This document shows positions 20,351 through 30,013 of a stretch of 56,368 nt of DNA, piece by piece (positions within the stretch are counted from its first letter, which is position 1; every line of letters starts with the position of its first letter). The DNA is from Zopfochytrium polystomum. Taxonomy: Eukaryota > Chytridiomycota > Chytridiomycetes > Chytridiales > Chytridiaceae. Location: NCBI GenBank assembly GCA_025765615.1, contig JAIVFJ010000367.1:1-56368 (forward strand), read 5' to 3'. The position numbers were made by a program, and so were the translations under genes. A model generated the notes under the pieces. The model was not told where the DNA came from, did no database searches, and worked only from the letters and a program-made list of their open reading frames with translations.

Positions 20351-20533
20351 CCCTGCAGGGCGACCGTGGCGAAGCCACAATGGCACAAAACACTTGTGAA
20401 GGGGCCAACTGCTTGTCCTAAACACTGCCGCCATAATATCGAAATATATATCGCTGCCACCCCCCCCAGCTGCTTACGCAGGCAGGCACGCAGTTCCCCC
20501 CAAAACCCCTCTCAGGTAGGCAACGCAGCTGCA
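20121..20533 (+). repeat. segmental repeat R2
   Basis: Direct-orientation partner of 13401-13825. It covers the upstream half of the unrecognised gene at 19500-20350, and its right edge overlaps the 3' end of the membrane-protein gene starting at 20474. R2 therefore looks like the original location and R1 the copy. Confidence 0.7.
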
Positions 20534-22149
20534 CGCCATGGCAGCGGACCCGGCGCCGCCCGCCAGCGCCGACTCCCACCCGCAAGTGAGGGACGGCTCC
20601 CACGACGACGCCGGGTCGGCGTCCTTCCGCTGCGCGGTCGCGAACCGCACCTCAGCTCCGCCGGCGGCGATGTCGAGGCCGTCCTCCAAATCCCGCACAT
20701 CATGGGCGTCGGCGTCATCCGGCGCGACGCGTAGCTTCGCGTGGAGGTTGAGGAGGCGGGCAAAGTAGAGGACGTCGAGGGCAACCGTCGCAAGCAGGAA
20801 GAAACCCGCTTCTGAGCATTATCTGCACGACGCGGTCGGTTTTTAGCCTGTCGGCGCAGGCCGGGGAGAGGGTTTGTACGGGGGTGTCGTAGCAGAAGAA
20901 GAATGCGGCTGTGATGACGCCGACGAACATGCCGCAGTGGTTGCCGGCGTAGCTGTGGAATTTGAGGTCGAGGCTCGACCGCACGCTGAGGGTTTCTCGA
21001 ACGACGGCGCGAAAGGACGAGCCGCGACGTCTTGCGACTACCCACATGACGTATCCCACGTCGCTGAAAGGCTTAACGAGGAGGGCGCCAAACACGAACA
21101 GCGCGAATACCCAGGCTTCGGATAATCGCAACATAGCAACTGTTGGTACGACCTGGTAGACTTGATCGGTCGGCAAGCGATGAGAATAAACTAAAACTTT
21201 CGCGATGGGTCTCAAATTCAATGATTCGATTTACCGCTCAAAATATTGATCCGATTGAGGTATTGAATTAGGTTGAGCCTTTCTTCGGCATCGTCCTCGT
21301 CAGCGTCACCGGCGGTGGTGAAAGCAGCAACGGACTCGGCGATTGTGGTGAGCGACGTTTTCCTTATTATAGTGCCGTCGACGTTGCTTTCGACGCTGAG
21401 AGCGGTCGACATGTTTGGCGGAGGAATCTCCGAAGCACGCCGATACCGCTGCGTGTGATTGTGTAGCATAAATGCCATTTGTGCTTTTTGAATGATTATG
21501 GACGTGACGAACAATCCGGCCGCCACCGATGGTCTTGACGGCGGTGTTGCCTTCGTCAAAGTCGGTCAGGCTAGCGTAGCCAATGAAAAACAGAAAGCGG
21601 CCGTCTCGATCGATGCCTGCCAAAACGCGCTCACAGCCGATTTGAAAAGTCTCGTTGAGAGATTGCACTTTGGCGGTATCACTCGGTAGGTGAGGATGAA
21701 GACACCTGTAGAAAGTTGGGATTTGACGGGCGGACGGTGAATCGCCATTCCTATTTAAGATTACAGCAAAAAGCTGACCAACCAGGTATTCGCGAGACCG
21801 TCGAACAGATGATAACTGCCAATCTAGTGGCCCCCAGCGTTGCAATCAGAAGCAAAATGACCGCCACAGTCGCGCTCATGGCAGCAATGGCTCCTCGCTG
21901 CCGCTTCTTCTCTTTGGGATGCAGCGCCGATCGCTTCGTCAACACGAGGAAGTGTGTGGTCACAGACAGGCAGAACTGATACGCCAACACATACAAACTG
22001 GCCGAGTCGGGAGGTCGGGTGAATCCGAGTCGCAGGTACTGCGTCTCGAAGACTGCAATGGAACCGAGCAGGAACCAGGCGCCAAGAGTGTAGGGAACGA
22101 TCACGATCCACCACCGAATGAGCCAGTAAAGGTACGTTCGGCGGCTCAT
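20474..22149 (-). CDS. multi-pass membrane protein, family not recognised
   Basis: The gene reads leftwards from ATG at 22149. The first exon-like frame (22149 to about 21780) carries three hydrophobic segments (WWIVIVPYTLGAWFLLGSI, SLYVLAYQFCLSVTTHFLVL, AAMSATVAVILLLIATLGA) separated by a basic loop KRSALHPKEKKRQRG. A middle part (about 21690-21560) has another hydrophobic stretch (AFWQASIETAAFCFSLATLA). A third (21559-21218) holds AAGLFVTSIIIQKAQMAFML and an acidic tail. A last frame (21221-20715) adds LSEAWVFALFVFGALLVKPF and GMFVGVITAAFFFCYDT, with the C-terminus at about 20474. That makes about seven membrane segments, as in a receptor-like topology, but this is only a count. Introns or indels must join the frames; exact splice sites are unsure. 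Confidence 0.5.
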
Positions 22150-22418
22150 GAGGTTTGTCGGGGACGTCGAATTACCTTTGGTATTTGGTGATTATTCTTG
22201 GCATCACACATGTTTGTCGACAAAGAAGTTCATCCATAGATCGACTTCCCAAGCGTCTCCATTTGAACGGAAGACCCTCGCATACTGCTCTGACCGCCAA
22301 CACTAGGCGGCGCTAGATGGTATTGACATAAGAGCTCTCAACTTCCCTAAAGCCCTTCCATTTTATTCGCGAGTTCTCGCTTGCACCCACCCAACCACCC
22401 ACCACCGCCTCCACCGCC

Positions 22419-24838
22419 TCACGCGACAATGCCACCCTCCGCCGGCGCGACCGCAGCCGGCACCAGCGCGTCCGCGTCCGCGTCGCCCAAACCGTCGGTC
22501 GCGTCCGGCGGCGGCGGGGCGCGGGCATCCCTGCCAAAGCGGACCGACTCCCTCGACACCCACGCCGGGTCGCCCTCGGCGAGACCCTCGTTAACGGCGC
22601 TGAAGAACTCGTCGTCGGCGGTCTTGTAGAGCTCGGCGAGGGGCGTCGCCGGTCGGGCGGAGCGAGGACGAGGCCGGCCGCTTCTGCGCGGCTTTGATGC
22701 GCTTCTCGCGCCGCGGCGGATTCGAGCGTTTTTTTTTCGCGTTTGGCTTCGCGCTCGAGCATCTGGGCGGGTGGTTGGGCGAGAGATGAGAGCGAGGTGA
22801 AGGGGACGTTTGGGAATGGTCCACGAAAAGAGTTGGGGGGAGTGGCGCTCAGGAAGCGGAATACTCAAAGATAGCTTGCCCAAAAGCGCACCTGTGAGAA
22901 AATCGCCTTTTCATTATTCTGAAGCCGGGCCAACCCATCAGACAGCTCCATCACGGTTGTGCTGCCGTCCCTCGCGGTCGCCGCGACGAGGCGGCCGTGC
23001 TCCTGGACTTTGATGGAGTGTATCGGTGAGTTGCAGACCTGGACGGTGAGGGTCGGGTCGTTTTGCTTGAAGACAAAGTCCCAGATGTCGACCGTGCCGT
23101 CCATTTTGGAGGTGAAGAAGAGGGACGGCCGAGTGGGTGACCAGCAGGCGTCCGTGAGGTAGGAGAGGGAGTACTTTGTCGACATGATGGGGGACCGTAC
23201 GTCTTCGACCCATATCTGAAGGATGGATATATTATGAGCGGGTTCATTTTTAGCTTGAATCTTTTTTATGGGGGAACGACGGCGCCCACCTGAGCTTTCC
23301 AATCTCCAACGGACAAAAAGTTCTTTGTAAAGAATGGATTTCTCTGGATCGATCAAGGGTGAGATGTCAGAGGGCATTGGCGGAATGTTTACCTGAAGCG
23401 CATAAACCGGGCCGTGGTGGCCGGGGGTAAATGTGCGTTATCTTTTCGGACGGGTTCTTGGCCTTTTTGTTGCACATAAACCACCGACCCGTTCTCCGCC
23501 CCAACCATGAATTTTGTTGGCTGAAGCATCACATTATTACTCAAACGCCGGATGCTCGCAAATGTACCATTGTCGTCTCAAAATCCAGAACGGTGCCGCC
23601 CACGATGTTCCCATTCTTCTCTGGATCGAGGAGAAGGCTTTCTGTTGGTTTCTGCCAGTTTTCTGATATCCCACCAAAGCACCTGGCCGTCTGTGGAAAC
23701 CGAGAAAAACTCACAGCCTTTGAAAAGGAACTTTCTTTAGAGCTCGGGAAAACGAGAAGGTAAGCGATGCAAACCTGATTTCGACTGGACCCAAGAAATG
23801 TTGTAAACAGGATCACGGTGGCTCCTCTCAATGGCCGAAGTGTCGACAGGATAGGCGCCCTTTCGTGTGTCCCAGTATGCTGTTTTTATTGAACGCATCA
23901 TCAGCGGCGAACTATACGACATACCACCTCAAAATCTACTTCGTACCCAGCAACCCGTTATACGAGCCTCCAACCAGAATATGCGGATCTTTTGGGTTGT
24001 ATTTGACACACACGAGCGGCGAGGGAGGGGTGAGGGTCTGATCCGGAGTGTTTGGGTTCTCAATGTCCCAGATGTACGAGTCGACTGACATGTTGGCGGG
24101 CATCTGCTGGAACTGGAGAACAGAGTACGCAACCGCAATCTTGTGCCCGTCGTCGGGGTACCAAGAAACGTAGGAGGCGGCGCGTTTGATGTGATTTGGA
24201 TCTCTGGATGTCGGGGTGGAAACATTGTGAACACGACTTCCCCGCTGCTGGCGTCCAACGAGCCCTGTTACTCACCTGTAAACGTTTAGACTCTTTGCGC
24301 TGGGCGGGTCGACGGTCACGGCGTCCGGGGTGTCAATAAAGTACTCCTCGTAAATGTCGATGGCGTTTGTTCTGCTTGATACAGTGCTCCATCGAGTTTC
24401 CCATGATCTGCACGGACTTGATGTACTCCTCGTCCTTTTCGATCTTTTTCTTGTATCGGATGGTGTGTTCGACGTCGGTTGGATCCACATCTTTCGGCCA
24501 GCCTCCTTGAGTATGCAGGATCCCGCGGTTCGTGAAGGAGAACGATTCGGTGTTGACCTTATCGAGAGAGTTAAGCGATGGGAATTTTGACGCCTCTCCA
24601 AAACAATGCCTCAATTGTAAGACATCCCCGTCCCCTCCCGTGCTTGCTTGCTCACCTCGTGCTCGGACTTCTCGGGGACAGACTGCACTTCGAACTGGCA
24701 CGTCGCGCGCTCGCCGTAGTTCCGCATGTACGCCGGATCCGGGACGATGTGGGTGGACAGCTCGGCATGGCGAGTTCGGAATGTGGTCTGCTTGCCAAAC
24801 TCTTTGCGCTTCCGCTGGTAGACGTAGACGATCTCCAT
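22419..24838 (-). CDS. axonemal dynein intermediate chain 2 (outer arm IC)
   Basis: Reads leftwards from ATG at 24838. It matches the DNAI2/IC2 family from end to end: N-terminal [52 protein letters not shown], then WD-repeat units including [69 protein letters not shown] and [10 protein letters not shown], and a basic/acidic tail ([13 protein letters not shown]). This subunit anchors outer dynein arms on flagellar doublets. Introns with clean GT..AG ends are at 24655-24558, 24275-24204 and 23946-23880, with several more to the left. An extra A near 24366 breaks the frame at [13 protein letters not shown], and another break follows WWDIRK. Its presence shows a flagellated organism. Confidence 0.92.
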
Positions 24839-25026
24839 CGATGCGTGTGTGGTTGCGGGCCTTTAGATCAATGGAAGGTGGGGTCCGCTTAATATTTTTT
24901 AGACAATTCCGCTCTGGACGTTCCTGGGAAGAAAAACAAAAAACGGAAAAGAAAAAAACACAAAAGAATCAAGAGCGACGAGAAAAAAAAAAAAAAAAAA
25001 CAAAAAAAGAATCTCCTCCTCCACAA
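24839..25026. promoter_or_regulatory. 188-bp divergent promoter region (dynein IC / ZIP)
   Basis: The start codons of the minus-strand dynein gene (24838) and the plus-strand zinc transporter (25027) face away from each other across 188 bases, so this interval must hold both promoters and 5' UTRs. It includes an 18-base A tract (24983-25000), a likely nucleosome-poor element. No TATA box was identified. Confidence 0.55.
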
Positions 25027-26843
25027 ATGGTCTCCTCCGGCGCCGACGCCTCCGACGCCGCCGCCGCCGAGGTCTTTGCCGTGGCGTCGCCTTACCTGAC
25101 GCCGTACCTGCCCGCCCCCGTCGTCGCGCTGCTGCTCGGCAAGCACTCGATCGCCTTCGTCCTCTCGATTGCGGCGTCGCTCGGCACGTTCGCCGGCGGC
25201 GTGCTGGTGGTCGTGCTTGTGCGGCTGCTGGGCGCGTCGCCGACGTCGCGCTCGACGTCGGTGTTGATCGGCGTGCTGCAGGCCTTCTCCGCCGGCGTCA
25301 TGCTGTACATGACCTTCGTTGACCTGCTGCCCGAGTCGGCTGCAGCCGTCGGAGGCAGGGAGGCCATGGTGTGGTTCTTTGCCGGCGTCGTCGTGTTTGC
25401 CGGGCTCGAGCAGATCGTCGAGGCGATGGAGGGTCGCAGGCGGATCGGGTCACGGGCACTCCCACGGCGGAGGAGGTGAGGGACACGGCCACTCGCACGG
25501 ACCGGGTCAGGAGGACCACGTCCACGGGACCGAGCCGGTGCCAGCCGAGGAGAAGACGGCAAAGAAGGCGTCGGGGAAAAAGGAGGCGATCGGGGATGAC
25601 GAAAAGACGAAGGAGCCTGCCTCGCCTGGAGCCTCATCGGACGCTGCTCAAGGAGAGTCGGAAGCAACCAAAGGGCAAGAGAGCCTCTCGGCGGAAGCGC
25701 GGAAGCAGCTGATTCGGACGAGCCTCATTACGTTTTACGCGCTTCTGCTGCACAACATGCCCGGTTCGTCACTTGTCATGTCGTTTTGGACAACGGTTGG
25801 CTCCCGTCTGATCGCGTTTCTATGGCCCGCGAGTTTTCAAATATGCTGATCGCACCCCGTCTTTCTTCTGCTTGATCTCTCTTTAGAGGGTCTGGGCGTC
25901 TTCCTTTCGGCGCTGAGCGATGCTAGGCTTGGCCTGCAGCTGACGGTCGCCATTTTGCTCCACAACGTGCCGGTGGGTTGGGCCTTTTCGCTCCCTTCTT
26001 TTTTGCGTTCTCTTTCTATTTTTCAGGCAGAAAACTGAATCCATCCACCTGCGCGCCACGCGACTGGTCAAACCAGGAGGGCATGGCCGTCGCGATTCCG
26101 CTCTACGCAGCAGGCGACAACTCCCTCGGCCACATGTTCTACGTGCTTTCGCATGACGCTTCTGAACGGCCTGGCCGAGCCCCTGGGGGTGCTCCTCGGG
26201 GTTGGGATCCTAGGTCCCTTTGGGGCTGCTCACGCCGGAAAACCTGTCGCGGTGCCTTGCGGCGGTGGGCGGGATCATGGCGTGCATCTCGCTGCACGAG
26301 CTGCTGCCGACGGCGATCCGGCTCGCGGGGCAGAACCGCGCGACGATCTCGCTGTTTTCGGGGATGGCGGTGGTGTTTTTCGCGCTCGAGGCCGTCGGGG
26401 AGGTGTTTGGCCACGCGCACGGGCACGGCGGGCACGGGCACGGGCACGGAGGCAGCGACGTTGGGCACGCGCACGGCGGCGGAAGCGCCGGGCATGACCA
26501 CGCTGGCCACGTGCACCACGACCACCACCACCACCACCAGCACGACGAGAACGACGCTGCGCGGCCCGCCGCCGTCGAAGATGACAGCACGGTGGTGATG
26601 GGCGACAAGTCGAGTCTGAAGGTTGAGGTACCGGAGCAGGTGATGCGGATGGTGAAGCAGAAGCAGCAGCAGGCGCAGGCGGAGGACGTGGACGGCGAGG
26701 GCCAGCCGAAGAAGCAGACCAAGCCGAAGAAGAAGAAGCCGTCCGCGTCGAGCGGGCACGGCGGTCACTCGCACGAGCACGGCGGTCACTCGCACGGACA
26801 CAGCCACGGAGGTGGATCGGGACAACACTCCCACCACCACTGA
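25027..26843 (+). CDS. ZIP-family zinc transporter with His-rich loop and tail
   Basis: Start at 25027 (MVSSGADAS). Hydrophobic helices include GTFAGGVLVVVLVRLLG, FSAGVMLYMTFVDLLPES and MVWFFAGVVVFAGLEQI. A long His/Gly loop follows (about 25445-25540). Then come the two metal-site helices with HNMPEGLG and HNVPEGMAVAIPLY, GLAEPLGVLLG, and SLHELLPTAIRLAG before a His-rich C-terminal tail (about 26410-26840) rich in HGHG and HHHH runs. The HNxPEG motifs place it with ZupT/GufA-like ZIP proteins, which move Zn2+ (and Fe2+/Mn2+) into the cytosol. Introns 25764-25886 and 25973-26076 each fall exactly inside an HNxP/EG motif. Frame breaks at about 25437, 26150 and 26222 are single-base and probably sequence errors. 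Confidence 0.88.
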
Positions 26844-27141
26844 GAGAGGGAAATGTTCAGCACGCAGGCGGTTTTGCGCACATCCGTTGTTTGCTGTTCT
26901 CTTTTTCTGTCACACTTCACTCTTTCGTGCCGGGCGCGTCGATCGCTTTATCGTTTCGTTTCGTTCCTGAGCGTTCCCCGGGTCTCCCGCTCAGGAGACC
27001 GATGAGGGCCTGTATTGAACCTTGAACCAAGAAAAGACTTGAATCCGAAAAGAAAGAAAGAAAGAAAGAAGAGAAAGAAAACCGAAGGAAGGGATCGTTT
27101 GAGCAGTTCTGCAGGATTACTTCGGTGCTTCGAACAAGCGT

Positions 27142-28952
27142 ATGACGACCCCAGCACCTGCCGCTGCCGCGCCCGTCGCGGCCGCATCGGCCGTCGAACC
27201 CACCGCCGCCGCCGCCGCGCCAGCTCCATCCACGTCCCCCACCACTGGCACCAGCGGCAGCAGCAGTCACTCGCTTTACCACTCCATCTCGGCTCCCTTC
27301 GCGTTCATCGCCAGCGGCTACAGCTCCTTCCGGGACCGCTACAACCTGTCGTGTCCGGGGCCCTTTGAGAACTTGCACCGCGAAATCAAGAGTTGAGTCA
27401 AGGGGTGGAGGAACTACCTTTATGTCCTGGCCAGAGAGAGGGTTGTGAGTGGCTACAGCGTCGCCAATTCGCTCGCGGTTGGAAGCAACTTCGGACTAGA
27501 GATGCCCAGATCTTCTATCGCGGCGCTCATTCCCAATGGAAGTCCTCCCCGGACGCCGCGCGTCGCTGACTACTTTCTTGCCTCGTCTGGTCTCTCACTT
27601 ACCCCGACGATCATCGCAAACCACAGACACGCTTCCCACCTTACACATGATTGAGGGCGCCAAGTTCGACATCACCTCAATCATGTCTCCCAACTTCCAG
27701 GTCTCTCACTCGTTCCAATGGGGCTCATCGCAGTCACCTCCAAACTACAGCTTCGCAGCAGGATACCAGGGTGCCAACGTAAGCTTCCGCTGCGCACCCT
27801 TTCTTTCCCCAATTCGATGGCAGCGAACGACACTCACCCGAACGATTTCTGTGCTTAGATTATGATGAACGGTCAAGTAGACCACGACGGAGCGCTGCAG
27901 GGCCGCGCGCACTACGCATGGGGCGTGCCGTCGACCAAGCCCAATTTTTACGTCCCCGCGCCGTCGCCGTCGCCGGCGGCCGACAGCAAAGAGCCGCCGC
28001 AACCGCCGACCCCCGCCACTGGGGCAGCGGCCGTCGGCCATGACCAAGCTGCAGCTGCAGCTGTCGCGGAAGACAGGCCAGTCGATGGTTCAGTTCGAGC
28101 ACGACCACGTCGGCGACTCGTTCTCGTGGAACGTCAAGGCGATCAACCCGAACCCGTTCGACGCGAAGCGCAGCAGCAGCCCGCTGGGGGGTGGACCGGG
28201 GCGGACGGTGAGCGGCGCGGTGGGGCTGACGACGACGGGCATCTTCTCGCTGGGGTACCTGCAGTCGCTGACGCCGGCGCTGGCGGTGGGGACGGAGGTG
28301 ATGCTGCAGCGGGTGCGGGCGGACGAGGAGGAGGTCGGCGTGACGCTGGGCGCGCGGTGGGCGCCGGCGCCGAGCGGGCCGCTTCCGCTTCCGACGAACC
28401 TTCCCGCGGGTTTCCCCTCGCCGTACATGCCGATCAACCCGCGCGACCCTGTGCAGGTGTTTTCGGCGACGTACTCGCCGACGCAGGGGATCGTGCACGG
28501 GTCATACTGGCGCCGGGTGAACCAGCGGCTGGAGCTGGCGGCGGAGATCCAGATGCTGGTGACAGGCGCCAAGGCGGTGCCCGCGGCGGCCGAGGGCGCT
28601 CAGCGGTCGGTGCTGGGCGGGAAGGGCTCGTTCGAGTACGGCCGCAGGGAGGCCATTGCGAGCGCCGGGTTCAAGCTGGACACGGTGTACGCGGGCATCC
28701 GGTCCATGATCGACAGCATGGGCCGCGTGACGACCGTCATCGAGCAGAGGATCTCGCCCGGGCTGAGCTTCCAGGTGAGACTGGGGTTCCCTTTGGTTAC
28801 TACTTCAACATGAAACTGAATGCACTCGTTTCCACTGTTTCCTCTCCGTTGCCCTCTCCCTCTCCCTAACACAGATCGCCGGCGAGCTCGACTACAGCAA
28901 GCCGCAGGGAGGCGCCGGGCGCGTCGGGTTCGGGTTCACGTTTGAAGCTTGA
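27142..28952 (+). CDS. TOM40, mitochondrial outer-membrane import channel
   Basis: Start at 27142 with an Ala/Pro/Ser-rich N-terminal arm, then NLSCPGPFENLHREIK. Exon 2 has IEGAKFDITSIMSPNFQVSHSF and YSFAAGYQG. The next exon carries MVQFEHDHVGDSFSWNVKAI, GRTVSGAVGLTTTGIFSLGY, VFSATYSPTQGIVHGSYW and ISPGLSFQ. The last exon encodes IAGELDYSKPQGGAGRVGFG and ends FTFEA. These are the hallmark strands of the 19-stranded porin_3 barrel that forms the core of the TOM complex. Introns: 27392-27626 (donor GTTGAG), 27779-27858 and 28775-28874. One frame change lies near 28025 after a Pro/Ala-rich loop. Length and ending fit fungal TOM40. Confidence 0.9.
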
Positions 28953-29064
28953 GATGAAGCTATCCTGCTCCTTTTCTTTTTCGTATTGCATCTCCTTTTT
29001 CTGTTACTGTTGTTGTTCCTCCTCCTCTGATCGCGGGTGGGGACCCGAGTTTCAACAGTTTCTT

Positions 29065-29101
<37 letters not shown>

Positions 29102-30013
29102 GTTTGTTTGGTCTGCTGCATGTGCACAAAAGAAAAGAAAGAAAAATAGGCTCGCCCGCGGAGGCGACTTTGGGAACGTATTTTAGGATTTCTGGGTATC
29201 CTTGGTGCCTTTACCAAGGCGCGGGGTGGTCAACCGGTGGTTAAAAGAGGTATGATTGTGCTGGGATGGGCATTGTGGCAATTTTGCGTCACTGCCTCTC
29301 TGGAGTCCATGCTATTTTTTTCTTCACTGCGTCGTGGGTGTCCGTTGGTATGTATAAACAGACAGAAATATTCACAAAATGTCGTTAAAAGGGTTGACAA
29401 AGGCAGTGCTGGGACTTTTCTTATTATTTTTTTTTTTTTAATTTATTTCAATTGCTTCTACCCTCTCCCCATTCCCCACCTCGTGTCATTATTCAATATC
29501 CTCCCCCAACCCTTTCCCCAAGCTCTTCCCCAACTGTTCCACCACATATTTCGCCCTCGCAGGCATTAGAGCGGGTTGGTATCCGCTTGACAGAATTCTG
29601 GACCCCAGTTTTCCTGCTGGTGGTGCTGTGCAGGCAACACGGTTTCCGCTTCTTTTTTTTTTTTTTTTTCCCGTTCAGTGTCGCGTCTCTCTCTCTCGTT
29701 CTCACTCTTTCTCTCTCTCTCTCTTTCTCTCTCCTCGCTCTCTGTTCAAGAGCGAGACGGATCCCGCGTTTTGTGAGTGCCGTTGACGATGGTCGAGAGA
29801 GAGAGAGAGAGAGACAAACGTCACAAGAATTGCGCAGTGTTGTTTATTTCTTCACGAAAAACAAAGAAAAACATTGGATCTCAAGGGACGCACCCGAGAG
29901 CGACCACTGACTGCCACTGGCCGAGAGAGACAGACAGTTTGCGAGACAGACAGACCAAAGAAAAAGAACAGAAAGAAAGGTCGGAGAGAAAAACAAAACA
30001 AAAACCGCGCAAA
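28953..30013. other. intergenic with T tracts and pyrimidine microsatellites
   Basis: No gene is supported. It holds the longest homopolymer of the window (29066-29100), a T17 at 29653-29669, a CT-rich stretch (29684-29745) and a GA run (about 29795-29815). Frames across it are simple-sequence artefacts. Confidence 0.6.
29066..29100 (+). repeat. T35 homopolymer
   Basis: An uninterrupted run of 35 T about 115 bases after the TOM40 stop codon. It may be the genomic end of a 3' UTR region, a retrocopy poly(A) tail on the other strand, or a nucleosome-excluding tract. Confidence 0.9.
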
